The notes under the pieces were generated by a model, which worked only from the letters and a program-made list of their open reading frames with translations, was not told the origin of the DNA and ran no database searches. Shown here in pieces: positions 9,331 through 17,678 of a DNA stretch of 64,000 nucleotides; within the stretch, counting starts at the first letter, position 1, and the number at the start of each line of letters is the position of its first letter. The position numbers and the translations under genes were made by a program. The stretch is from an uncultured Chlorobiaceae bacterium (GTDB taxonomy: Bacteria; Bacteroidota; Chlorobiia; Chlorobiales; Chlorobiaceae), in assembly GCA_903822595.1 (NCBI GenBank), contig CAIJPS010000084.1:54385-118384 (forward strand). Direction: 5' to 3'.

Positions 9331-9573
9331 TTAGTAACTATCTTTCCGATGCAATATCCTGCCTATTTCAATCATATTTTCAGACACATCGAATAGAATT
9401 CTGTAATCACCAATCCTGAGACGGTATGAGGGTTCGAAATTTGTCAGTTATTTAACACCTGAGACTTCCGGAAATTTTTGCAGTTCCGAAATTCCCGAAT
9501 TAATTTTTTCCTTATTTTTGCAGTCAATCTTTTTCAAATCTCTGATGGCGCTTTTACGGATATAAATGTTCAT
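9331..9573 (-). pseudogene. RelE/ParE-type toxin with internal stop codon
   Basis: Starting at ATG 9573, inside the end of the antitoxin gene, the frame encodes a nearly full-length RelE/ParE-superfamily toxin of 80 positions. An N-terminal helix contains RDLKKIDCKNKEKI, and the C-terminal core YRLRIGDYRILFDV is followed by IGRILHRKDSY. A TAA at 9448-9450 interrupts it after GVK. Both sides of the stop still match the family well, so one substitution of a Lys codon (AAA to TAA) explains it and the loss looks recent. The only in-frame ATG after the stop is very late. Confidence 0.82.
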
Positions 9574-9751
9574 TTTTCAGATACTCATCAAAGGGAACAG
9601 ATTCTTCATTTCTTGTGGCTCTCAATAATTTTAGATCATATGCATCTTCTTTTGATACAATTTCCAATCCTTCGTTTTTGAAATGTTCCAGAAGCCACCT
9701 GACTTTGTCTGCCAATACATCGTTATTGACATTGATGACTATTGTCTGCAT
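9554..9751 (-). CDS. Antitoxin of a RelE/ParE-type module
   Basis: A 65-residue protein beginning MQTIVINVNNDVLADKV, with a strong ribosome-binding site AAAGGAGAAAC just upstream, which decides the start over ATG 9799. A short beta strand plus helices and an acidic C-terminal tail (EESVPFDEYLKNEHLYP) are typical of antitoxins encoded immediately before RelE/ParE toxins. The toxin start overlaps its last 20 bases. The partner toxin carries a nonsense codon, so the module is probably inactive. Confidence 0.75.
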   Translation of the reverse strand: MQTIVINVNNDVLADKVRWLLEHFKNEGLEIVSKEDAYDLKLLRATRNEESVPFDEYLKNEHLYP

Positions 9752-9839
9752 TGTTTCTCCTTTCAATTTCGCTGTGATCCGATTGAGGTTAAAGAGCAAA
9801 TCCAGTATCTGGCGGCAGCACGTCCACTACAATGAGAGG

Positions 9840-10130
9840 CTATATTTTTTTCCCTTTCTCCAAGAGATTATCAGCAGTTTCTGTCAGATATTTAGCTGCC
9901 TCGTGACCCAGAACATTCAATGCGCCACCAAGAAACCCTCATGCCAATACATTGCCTGCTGTAATTGCTGTTAAGCACACAAATGTTAATACTAAAAGGC
10001 TCTCCGCATAATTTAATGGGTTGCAGTGAAAGCATAATACTTCATAATACAGCAGGAAGGTTAAGATTGCTACGATATAATAATGCCTTTGTTCGGTAGC
10101 TTTCGAAGCTGATAATGACCCTTGACGAGG
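9840..10130 (-). pseudogene. Broken small membrane protein ORF
   Basis: Between a TAG at 10131-10133 and a TAG at 9840-9842 the leftward frame has one internal TGA (9939-9941). Before it lie two hydrophobic segments (IVAILTFLLYYEVLC and SLLVLTFVCLTAITAG). After it lies GFLGGALNVLGHEAAKYLTETADNLLEKG, an amphipathic tail that looks like real protein. A Trp codon turned to TGA would restore it. No ATG lies in the open part. I do not recognise the family. Confidence 0.35.
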
Positions 10131-10429
10131 CTATTAAAAGCTGTATCTCATTTATTTGCATCTTGTTATCGCTTCAGTTGTTTCATGCTTAAATCGTCAA
10201 AGTTGCTGTTTCTATGCTTTATTTTCATACACCTGTCTTTCATCATAGGGATCCATTCTGACTCATTCGATGAATCAATATTACACCTTACCAACTCTTT
10301 CTTACTCTATTCCCATTAAAATCAGCTAATAGCCAAAAATTCCATATTACACGAAATGAATTTCATGGGGAATGGAACTACAATATTGTGCCAAATTCCG
10401 GATAAATTGTTATAGTTATTTTTTAACCG

Positions 10430-10474
10430 CTACTTAACTGCTTCGCTTCCAGATACAATTGGTAGTTTAGGCAT
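10430..10474 (-). pseudogene. hicA: HicA toxin remnant
   Basis: The ATG at 10474 overlaps the hicB stop. The frame reads MPKLPIVSGSEAVK and then hits TAG. This is the characteristic start of HicA mRNA interferases (MPKLPVVSGKEAIK...), which are normally ~60-80 residues with a catalytic His in the missing part. Nothing HicA-like continues after the stop in that frame, so the gene is truncated rather than interrupted. Confidence 0.7.
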
Positions 10475-10676
10475 GGCTTGCAACCTGGAAAGTTGTAAGT
10501 AATGGTCTTTTTTCGGCAAGTATTAAAGGAAATTCCTCTAAATAAAGTTCGGTTGCCTCCCGTAAATTTGTTAATGCCTCTTCAACGTTTTCGCCATGTG
10601 TGGTTGTGCCGGTTTCAGGATTACAGGCAACATATCCACCTGCAACTGCGGGCGTAAGGATTGCGGTAAGTTCCAT
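10467..10676 (-). CDS. hicB: HicB-family antitoxin
   Basis: A 69-residue protein with the partial RNase H-like HicB fold. The strand GGYVACNPETGTTTHGENVEEALTNLREATELYLEE is diagnostic (about residues 13-48). HicB binds the HicA interferase and in many cases its own promoter. This is the short form without a separate C-terminal DNA-binding domain. The partner hicA directly downstream survives only as 14 codons. It is the third antitoxin in this islet that has lost its toxin. Confidence 0.85.
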   Translation of the reverse strand: MELTAILTPAVAGGYVACNPETGTTTHGENVEEALTNLREATELYLEEFPLILAEKRPLLTTFQVASHA

Positions 10677-10844
10677 GATGGATGTGCTTAAAAGTTAACA
10701 TGTGTTATATGGCCGTTAAACATAAGAAATATTCCTGCCAACGTGCATGCAGCTCATGCACTGGATGAGATAGCCAACCCACTCCGTAAGGCTAAGCCTG
10801 CCACCCCTCCTGCGAAGGGGAATATTTTTGATACCAATCAATTT

Positions 10845-11039
10845 CTATCCTGCTTTCAAATCCCGCAAGAGGCGGTCGAATGCTGACTGGTAGGCATCGT
10901 GCTGTTTCCACTCTGTGAAGTCGCCGATGTGCCGCTGGCGTTTCACGTTTCCGGCCCAGCCGGTTTTGCTCTCCATGATTGCGTAATCAATTCGTACCGG
11001 GAAGAGACTGGTTTTTTTACGCTCTCTTTCGAGGGCATA
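10845..11039 (-). pseudogene. C-terminal stump of a TIR-domain protein
   Basis: The leftward frame from just after a TAA at ~11046-11048 to the TAG at 10845-10847 reads ALERERKKTSLFPVRIDYAI, then ESKTGWAGNVKRQRHIGDF and a final SAFDRLLRDLKAG. This is the usual end of bacterial TIR_2 domains: FPVRLDD..., W....RxxRHIGDF, W+DHDAYQ.AF.RLLRDL. The BB-loop and catalytic-Glu region are missing, so it is a decayed effector. It stands next to a HEPN-like gene and a restriction enzyme. Confidence 0.72.
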
Positions 11040-11068
11040 ATTATTTTAAATAAATGCGGATGATACAT

Positions 11069-11755
11069 TTACACTGGCAGCAACCATTTCAGAAAATCTG
11101 AGCTTGATTCCCCCGAATCGTTTGATAAATCAGGTGCTTTATCAGCAAGTTTGGCAAGAAAACCTGAAGTATTCTCTTTGACGTGTGAAATGTAAAGATC
11201 ACAGTTGTAGATCATTTCTTTTGTTGAGGATTTATCAGGAATTCCATCACCATGCACATGCCACAGAACCTTTAATGCGTATTTCAGCTCATCAAGGTCT
11301 TGGGCTATCGTTTCATACGTAAATCCATTAATACTGTGCTTCTCTCGCTCTTTATCAGTATGTGCATAAACTTTGTTTCGGTACTTAGAATAACGTTTTT
11401 GAATGTCCTTGAGTTTTTCTTCAAATTCTTGCGGAAAATCTGACGGTAACTGTTTATTATTTTTGAGATTATTGTATACAGAAAGAAGTGTCGCACAGTC
11501 GTCTCGACTGTCAACCATAGCATAGATGCCAACAATGACGGTAGTCTCAAGCCCTATGGTAAGCGGTTTCCAGAACCCATTCCAATCGTTAATCAGTTTA
11601 TGTAATTCCGGGTTCTTGTCACAGTTCTCATTAGTTAATGATGATACCGTAAATGCGGCAATCGTTTCTTCAAGACGCCATTCGATTGTCTTAAGCAATT
11701 CAGTTTCAGAGATTTCACCTTTTATCTTTTTTTGCGTGTCATTCATGAATGGCAT
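11069..11755 (-). CDS. AbiU2/HEPN-like protein, putative abortive-infection factor
   Basis: A 228-residue soluble, mainly helical protein. Around residue 130 it has YRNKVYAHTDKE, which fits the R-x(4-6)-H RNase motif of HEPN domains, especially the AbiU2 group where RNK.YAH is typical. Upstream helices contain GLETTVIVGIYAMVDSR. HEPN proteins often cleave tRNA or mRNA on phage infection. It is downstream of, and co-directional with, the Type ISP restriction enzyme, with a ~100-base spacer. The family call rests on the motif and overall look only, so it is moderate. ATG 11746 is an alternative start. Confidence 0.55.
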   Translation of the reverse strand: MPFMNDTQKKIKGEISETELLKTIEWRLEETIAAFTVSSLTNENCDKNPELHKLINDWNGFWKPLTIGLETTVIVGIYAMVDSRDDCATLLSVYNNLKNNKQLPSDFPQEFEEKLKDIQKRYSKYRNKVYAHTDKEREKHSINGFTYETIAQDLDELKYALKVLWHVHGDGIPDKSSTKEMIYNCDLYISHVKENTSGFLAKLADKAPDLSNDSGESSSDFLKWLLPV

Positions 11756-11856
11756 TTTTTTTGATAAGTATATAAATTTAGGCTTAATAGCGTTTGTATT
11801 AACAAACCCCAGAAAAGCCTTATTAGCTTGTAAATTACTTTCGATGAATCTGTTGC

Positions 11857-14800
11857 TTATTCAAACCTTAACTCCGGCAACCCCTCCACAATCTCCACGG
11901 TCTGGACGCTGACGTTGATAACGCTCAACAGCAGGTCAAGAATATAGCGAGGATTGCCAACCTCTTTGGCCCAGTCGTTGGGGTTGTTGGTGATGGTGCT
12001 CTCTTTGTGGGTGGTGAGTTGGTAGCGTTCCATGATCCATTCGATGGCGCTTTTGCCGTTGACGGTGTAGTCGTAGGCTTTGGCGGGGATGTTCGATATG
12101 GTGATGGCGCTGTTGTAGATGATGGTCTCTTTCTCTCCTTTTTTGGGGAAGCGCATTTTTTCGACGATGAAGTGGCCGCTTTCGGTGCCGGTGACGGTGA
12201 CCTCCTGGGAGGGTGGGACGGTTTCGTAGTTGAGGTGCAGGTTGGCAAGTTCTCGGCCTGCTTTGCTGAAGCTCCAGAAGTGGCGTTGCTCTTCGACGAG
12301 GGGGATGCGAGGGAGCATCTTTTTCAGGTCATTCTGAAAGCGGGGGCGGTATTGGGGGCTGTGGAGGAGGCCGTAGACGTAGTAAAAGATATCCTCTTTG
12401 GTGACGCGGTTGCCGTACATGCTTTGTGCGCGTTCGAGAATGAAGTCGGAAACTCCGTCACGGCGGATCTGCTCGTTTTCTGTGGCCGCGTCAAAAAGCG
12501 TGGGGCTGGATTTCTGGCGCTCTTCGTAGTAGTAGAGGGGGAAGCATTGGCTTTTTCCTACAACTTCCAAGTCCGGGATAACATCAGTAATCAGTGTAGT
12601 GAACTCTTTTGTTACACCAACGCCAGAAACACAAATCACCAGATTTTTGGTCTCGGGTGTGGGGAAAAACTCCCGCATCTGCCCACGTCGGTGAATCATT
12701 TTATCGCCGAAGTACAAATGTTGCTTGAAAAATGGGCGATAGATGCTAAAAAGAATTTTATCAGGTTGAAAATCAGCGGGATTGCCACGTTCAACATCAG
12801 AAATCAGACTGCTTGACCAACTGATTTTTTTTGAATCCGTATCAATAAAATCCTCTGCTTTAAGACCCGGATTGGCGTTTCTTGCTTTAAGATATGTTAT
12901 TACCTGATTATTATAGAATGCAACTGTTCGTTGCATATTTGCTATCCCTTCCTTCTTTGAAGAGTTGTACACCCATGCGTCTCTGGCTGTTTCATTTCCC
13001 CTTGAATTGAGCACAAAAAAAGACTTCGTTTTTAAATCAAATTTCTTGTCAGAGTTTATCGGAATAAAGGTCTCAAAGAGATCATTGCGCTGGTTCAGCC
13101 AATCTCCATGCTCATTGGGATGCAAGGTCTGCCAGGGCATCTCGGGATTGCCGACGGGGCGGTATTTGCAGATAATGGCGAGCTTCTCCTCCCGGTTGAG
13201 GTAGTCGCCGATATCGACGTAGTGGATGGTGGCTTTGGCGGCGAGCTTGCCGGGATTCTTCACCAGCAGGGTAATGGCTATGGGTGTACGGGAGCCGGAA
13301 CCAAAAACGTTGCCAGCCTCTTTTCGTCGCAGCTCTCCCTGTGTTCTTGCATTCCCTCTCAAATTGAAAACCCAGATGCTGGAGAACTCTTTTTGCAGGC
13401 ATTGGCGCAAGCCGTCGGTGCTGTTACCATCAAGCCATGCGCCGTTTGAAACAAAGGCGATGATACCGCCATTCTCCGTGTCAAGCCGGTCAGTTGACCA
13501 TCGGAAGGCCTTGATGTAGGAGTCGTAGAGAGAGTTTTTGTTGGTGGCATCGGTTGCAGCGGCGTAGGTTGCAGCAATCCTGCCATCAAGCTTGGTGTAG
13601 CTCTGATTCTGCGCGTTGTCGTTGGCGGATTTCTGGCCAACGGAGTAGGGCGGGTTGCCGATAATCACCCGCAGTGGTGTCTTCTTCTGTGCTGATACCC
13701 GCTCGGAGTTCTGCGGAAACATCTCGGAAAAGAGCACAGCGCTGGCATCGGTTTCGCCAAGTTGAAAGGTGTCGGTGAGGCAAATTCCGTCAAAGGCTTT
13801 GTAGGGTGTGGCATCACCCATCATGTCGTGAAAGGCGTTCTCGATGTTAACGGCGGCGATGTAGTAGGCGAGCAGCACAATTTCGTTGGCGTGTATCTCA
13901 TGCTGGTACTTGTGTTCAAGCTCCCTCTGCCCGATGAGACCGCTTTGCAGCAGGCGGGTGATGAAGGTGCCAGTGCCGGTGAAGGGGTCGAGAATGTGGA
14001 CATTTTCATCGGCGAGGGTGCGGCCAAACTCTTTTTTGAGCAGGTCGTTGACGGAGTGGATGATAAAGTCAACCACCTCGACGGGCGTGTAGACAATGCC
14101 GAGCTTTTCGACCATGCCGGGGAAGGCGGTTTTGAAGAACTTGTCGTAGAGCTCAATGATGATGCGCTGTTTGCCCGCGGCGTTGTCGATACCCTGGGCC
14201 CGCATTCGGACGGAGTCGTAAAACTTTTGCAGGGTTTCGGTCTCTTCCGGGACGTTGCCAGCTTCGAGCAGGTCGAGCATTTTCTGCATCGAGACAGAGA
14301 TGGGGTTGTTCTGCACAAATGAATACCCCTTGAAGAGCGCTTCAAAGACCGGTTTGGTGATGATGTGCTGGGAGAGCATTTCAATGGCCTCTTGCTCAGT
14401 AATGGAGGGGTTGATGTTCTTCCGCAGGCCGGTCAGAAACTCCTGAAAGGCTTTCTGGTGCTCCCCATCGGCCTTGATAAGGCGGTTGATTCTTTCGGCC
14501 TGCCGCTGGGCAATCTCTGCAACATTCTTCGCCCATTGCTCCCAGTAGCGGCGGTCGCCAACCTTCTGTACCAGACGGGCAAAGAAAACGCTTTGGAGTT
14601 GCTGGAACTGCATGGCCAACTGTTGCTGGCTGTTCTCTGTAGCATTACCGTAAGCCGTTGCAGGATCGTTTGCTCCATCTCCGCTGCTTACCAGCCCTTC
14701 AGCTCCGCCATCGCCATAGTTGCCATGATCGGGTCGGCCAACCAGAATCTGCTCCGGTCGATGTCTGTTCAGCTCAATTTTGTTGACGGTGGCGTTGAAC

Positions 14801-16755
14801 CGGTCGTCATGGGCACGCAGGGCGTTGAGCACTGACCAGACCACCTTATAGCGCTCATTGTCGTCAAGCGCCCTTGCAGGATCGATATCGGAGGGAACAA
14901 CAATGGGGATAATAATATAGCCATACTTTTTGCCGGGAGCCTTGCGCATCACCCTGCCCACTGACTGCACAACATCAACCGAGGAGTTGCGGGCCGAGAG
15001 GAAGAGGACTGCATCGAGCGTTGGCACATCAACCCCTTCGCTGAGGCAGCGGACATTGGTGAGCACCCGGCATTCGTTGGCTTCGGAAGGCGCCTGCAGC
15101 CAGCCGAGAAGTTCATCGCGCTCCGGGGCCGACATGGTGCCATCGATATGTTTCGACGAGAGGGAGACCATCTGCTCCCGCTTTTCTTCGGGGAGTGAGT
15201 TCAGATAGAGCTCCGTGGTGGAGTTGAAGTTGCCGGTGATTTTTTGGGAAACCTTGATGGTCTGGCAGAAAGCCACGGCTCTCTGCATCGGTTCCGGATC
15301 ACTGCTTTTCAGCACACCGGCATCACCGAGAATCTGCTTGGAGAGGGCGTTGATGCAGCCGATAAGCTTCGATGCGTCATCAGCATTGATTTCGTGCTCC
15401 TGATTGGAGATCGCGTTCTGCACGGCTGGCGTAATATCGGCATCGCTCAGCGTGAGGATGAGCACTTTGTAGTCGGCCAGCAGGTCTCGTTCTACCGCTT
15501 CGCCAAAGCCTATCCGGTAGATCTCCTCACCATACAGCGCGGGGTCATCCATGGAGCAGAGGAGGGCATCCGATTGTGCAGCCTTTGCTTTGGAATCGTC
15601 GCTGTAGAGGCGCGGCGTGGCGGTCATGTAGAGCCGTTTTTTCGCCTGGATGAAGCTGTTGTCGTGCACTTTGATGAAGGCCGAGGAGTCCTCATCGGTG
15701 AGGGTGACACCGGTGGTTCGGTGCGCTTCGTCACAAATAATCAGGTCGAAGATGCCGTATGTCGGCTCTGCTGAAGTGAGCAGCTCTTGTTGTGCCTGCG
15801 CAATAACCTCTATGGATTGATAGGTCGAGAAGACAACCGTCATCCCGGCCCTTTCGGCTTTATGCAGTTGCCTGAGTTTGCGGACAATGGCTGCCACATC
15901 GGTTGTGGCGGGCAGGGCAAGGTCGAGCACACTGGTAGAGTCGCTGTCGTCATTGCGTGAGTGGCGGCGGCTGATTTTTGGGTCTGAGCAGATGCAGATC
16001 GGGTTGATGGGCTCCCTTGCGTCGGCGGTCCATGCCCTGAGCGTTTGACCAAGCAGGGCAATGGAGGGAACAAGAAAGAGGATCAGCCCCTTGCCGCTGG
16101 TCTCATGTTCGGCAATCCGCAGGGAGGTGAATGTTTTGCCGGTGCCGCAGGCCATGATGAGTTTGCCCCGGTCGGCAGTTTTGAAGTGCTCGTGCGCACT
16201 CTGGAGGGCGGTCTGCTGGTGCGCCTTGATCTCTTTTTTGGGTGTGCGTGCCTCTTCGCCGGTTATCCCCTGCTCAAGGTTTGCCCAGTCAACCGGGGAT
16301 CGCTCAAGGTCGTACAGATTGATTCTTGTAACAGGCGGGTTCTGGTTCTTGATGGCCTCGTTGGCGTTGGTGCCCCACTTGTTGGTGGTGGAGATCCAGA
16401 GCCGCTGGGAGAAGGCGGCGGTTTGCAGCTTGTCGTTTTTAAACTCCCGGCTTGAGGTGGAGAGAAAGGAGTCGACGGCATTTTTGTCGATGGTGGCCGC
16501 AGCTTCAAAGCATTTGCACTGGATGGCCCAGTAGTCGCCTTCAATGGTCACTGCCACGAGGTCTATTCCGCTATCTTTACCTCCCAAATCCTTGCGACCG
16601 GGGAATTCATTCCAGAGCCAGATATTTTTGAAACGATAGGCGTATTGGGGGTCGGTCTTGAGATATGCCTGCATGAGCCGCTCAAACCGGTCGCCCTTGT
16701 CGCGTTCGGAGAATGCTTGTTTTCTGTATTTGTCCAAAAGTGTCTGGAAGGTCAT
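11857..16755 (-). CDS. Type ISP restriction-modification enzyme (nuclease-helicase-methyltransferase-TRD, single chain)
   Basis: About 1632 residues carrying a whole R-M system. At the N-terminus is an Mrr/PD-(D/E)xK nuclease (GIDLVA... then AIQCKCF, residues ~64-82). A superfamily 2 translocase follows: Walker A ACGTGKT ~205, CDEAH, MTATPRLY and QSVGRVMRKAPG. The middle holds a gamma-class N6-adenine methyltransferase with DPFTGTGTF (SAM) and NPPYSV (catalytic). The C-terminal ~500 residues are the target-recognition region. The closest known design is LlaGI/LlaBIII (~1570-1580 residues), which cut by head-on collision of translocating enzymes. The frame is intact. GTG 16785 is possible, but ATG 16755 gives the better N-terminus. 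The region looks GC-richer than the neighbouring islet DNA. Confidence 0.93.
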   Translation of the reverse strand: MTFQTLLDKYRKQAFSERDKGDRFERLMQAYLKTDPQYAYRFKNIWLWNEFPGRKDLGGKDSGIDLVAVTIEGDYWAIQCKCFEAAATIDKNAVDSFLSTSSREFKNDKLQTAAFSQRLWISTTNKWGTNANEAIKNQNPPVTRINLYDLERSPVDWANLEQGITGEEARTPKKEIKAHQQTALQSAHEHFKTADRGKLIMACGTGKTFTSLRIAEHETSGKGLILFLVPSIALLGQTLRAWTADAREPINPICICSDPKISRRHSRNDDSDSTSVLDLALPATTDVAAIVRKLRQLHKAERAGMTVVFSTYQSIEVIAQAQQELLTSAEPTYGIFDLIICDEAHRTTGVTLTDEDSSAFIKVHDNSFIQAKKRLYMTATPRLYSDDSKAKAAQSDALLCSMDDPALYGEEIYRIGFGEAVERDLLADYKVLILTLSDADITPAVQNAISNQEHEINADDASKLIGCINALSKQILGDAGVLKSSDPEPMQRAVAFCQTIKVSQKITGNFNSTTELYLNSLPEEKREQMVSLSSKHIDGTMSAPERDELLGWLQAPSEANECRVLTNVRCLSEGVDVPTLDAVLFLSARNSSVDVVQSVGRVMRKAPGKKYGYIIIPIVVPSDIDPARALDDNERYKVVWSVLNALRAHDDRFNATVNKIELNRHRPEQILVGRPDHGNYGDGGAEGLVSSGDGANDPATAYGNATENSQQQLAMQFQQLQSVFFARLVQKVGDRRYWEQWAKNVAEIAQRQAERINRLIKADGEHQKAFQEFLTGLRKNINPSITEQEAIEMLSQHIITKPVFEALFKGYSFVQNNPISVSMQKMLDLLEAGNVPEETETLQKFYDSVRMRAQGIDNAAGKQRIIIELYDKFFKTAFPGMVEKLGIVYTPVEVVDFIIHSVNDLLKKEFGRTLADENVHILDPFTGTGTFITRLLQSGLIGQRELEHKYQHEIHANEIVLLAYYIAAVNIENAFHDMMGDATPYKAFDGICLTDTFQLGETDASAVLFSEMFPQNSERVSAQKKTPLRVIIGNPPYSVGQKSANDNAQNQSYTKLDGRIAATYAAATDATNKNSLYDSYIKAFRWSTDRLDTENGGIIAFVSNGAWLDGNSTDGLRQCLQKEFSSIWVFNLRGNARTQGELRRKEAGNVFGSGSRTPIAITLLVKNPGKLAAKATIHYVDIGDYLNREEKLAIICKYRPVGNPEMPWQTLHPNEHGDWLNQRNDLFETFIPINSDKKFDLKTKSFFVLNSRGNETARDAWVYNSSKKEGIANMQRTVAFYNNQVITYLKARNANPGLKAEDFIDTDSKKISWSSSLISDVERGNPADFQPDKILFSIYRPFFKQHLYFGDKMIHRRGQMREFFPTPETKNLVICVSGVGVTKEFTTLITDVIPDLEVVGKSQCFPLYYYEERQKSSPTLFDAATENEQIRRDGVSDFILERAQSMYGNRVTKEDIFYYVYGLLHSPQYRPRFQNDLKKMLPRIPLVEEQRHFWSFSKAGRELANLHLNYETVPPSQEVTVTGTESGHFIVEKMRFPKKGEKETIIYNSAITISNIPAKAYDYTVNGKSAIEWIMERYQLTTHKESTITNNPNDWAKEVGNPRYILDLLLSVINVSVQTVEIVEGLPELRFE

Positions 16756-16924
16756 GATGACGGGGGGGTGAACGTTTAAAATCACAACAGCGATCGCTTC
16801 AACAGAGGCGACTCGGGGACAAATCCAAAATAAACGATTAGAGAAAGTACAGTATACACAGTATTATTCCTTTAACATTTTGAAAAGAGATGATTTGACT
16901 CATTTTCTCTGAAAAACCGCTGCA

Positions 16925-17158
16925 TCAGGTTTTCTGCACAAGTGCTTCAACTGCCGTTACCGCCGCAGTGAAGTCGGGAACTTCCCCTTCGGCAGCATAA
17001 GAGACACCTTTAACGAACAGATCATATTCACCCGGTGTATTTCTCTTTTTCTGTTTCCAATATTGCAAGCAGTTGTCGGAATTTTCAGCTTTGGGCAATC
17101 CTGCGAATGAGGGATCATTTTTTGATCGCCGGTTCATAACTGACATAAGCACCACCAT
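16925..17158 (-). CDS. Small hypothetical protein upstream of the Type ISP gene
   Basis: A 77-codon frame with AAAAAAGGGAT just before ATG 17158, a reasonable ribosome-binding site. The product is hydrophilic, with no membrane segment, Cys motif or recognised domain (central YWKQKKRNTPGEYDLFVKGV). It is co-directional with the restriction gene, with ~170 bases between. It could be a small control or anti-restriction-type protein, or spurious; I do not recognise it. Confidence 0.4.
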   Translation of the reverse strand: MVVLMSVMNRRSKNDPSFAGLPKAENSDNCLQYWKQKKRNTPGEYDLFVKGVSYAAEGEVPDFTAAVTAVEALVQKT

Positions 17159-17678
17159 ATCCCTTTTTTGTCGATCATTCTTGATCCCTCAGTACCATCA
17201 TGAATGTGTGAACATGGTGAAGGTGGTTTGACTGGAAAGCATTTACAGAAAAATGCTTAATAACGTGATGACTGAAAAGGTGAGGTAAGATCGGGATGAT
17301 GACGACAAGAGATTGAGAATCAACCGAGTAAAAGGCAATAGCAGCAGTTGTTACTGCTTGAAATGGGGCGTTTTCAAAGGTTTTGTTGCGCTTTTGTTAC
17401 TTATACCCCATAAGCCTTTATTTTTTATGGGTTTTCTACATAGGCTCCCATAATATGCCTCCGTTACATAAAGGTTTTTCTGTGAGCGTTTGTTGATCGT
17501 CATACGGTGTACTTTTCCGCAGGCTGAACACAAACGATTACTCGATATTGCAACCATAATCAAAATATATCATATATATTGCTTGGTCAGAAAGGAAGCG
17601 TGGGCAACATGATGAGGTTTTTCCTCAAAACAGTTACAAACCCGGCTCCCTGTTTGAGTCCTCTATGGTAACTCTATA
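17159..17678. other. Intergenic stretch before the hybrid sensor kinase
   Basis: About 520 bases at the edge of the accessory islet. A 70-codon leftward frame (17351-17563) with a CSAC zinc-ligand-like pair has no recognisable family. An inverted repeat (CCCATAA...TTATGGG, ~17406-17430) lies inside it. No clear gene. Confidence 0.4.

Noticed and set aside
9615..9974. 119-codon plus-strand frame over the antitoxin and membrane ORF
   Set aside because: It is the antisense of a well-supported antitoxin gene and has no family likeness.
10122..10319. 65-codon Phe/Ser-rich plus-strand frame
   Set aside because: AT-rich chance ORF with no ribosome-binding site or recognisable domain.
12007..16534. 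Several long frames opposite the Type ISP gene (up to 269 codons)
   Set aside because: Shadows of a GC-rich 4.9-kb gene; low-complexity products without domains.
17351..17563. 70-codon frame with CSAC motif, possible zinc protein or transposase piece
   Set aside because: One Cys pair only, no matching family, contains an inverted repeat; too weak to call.
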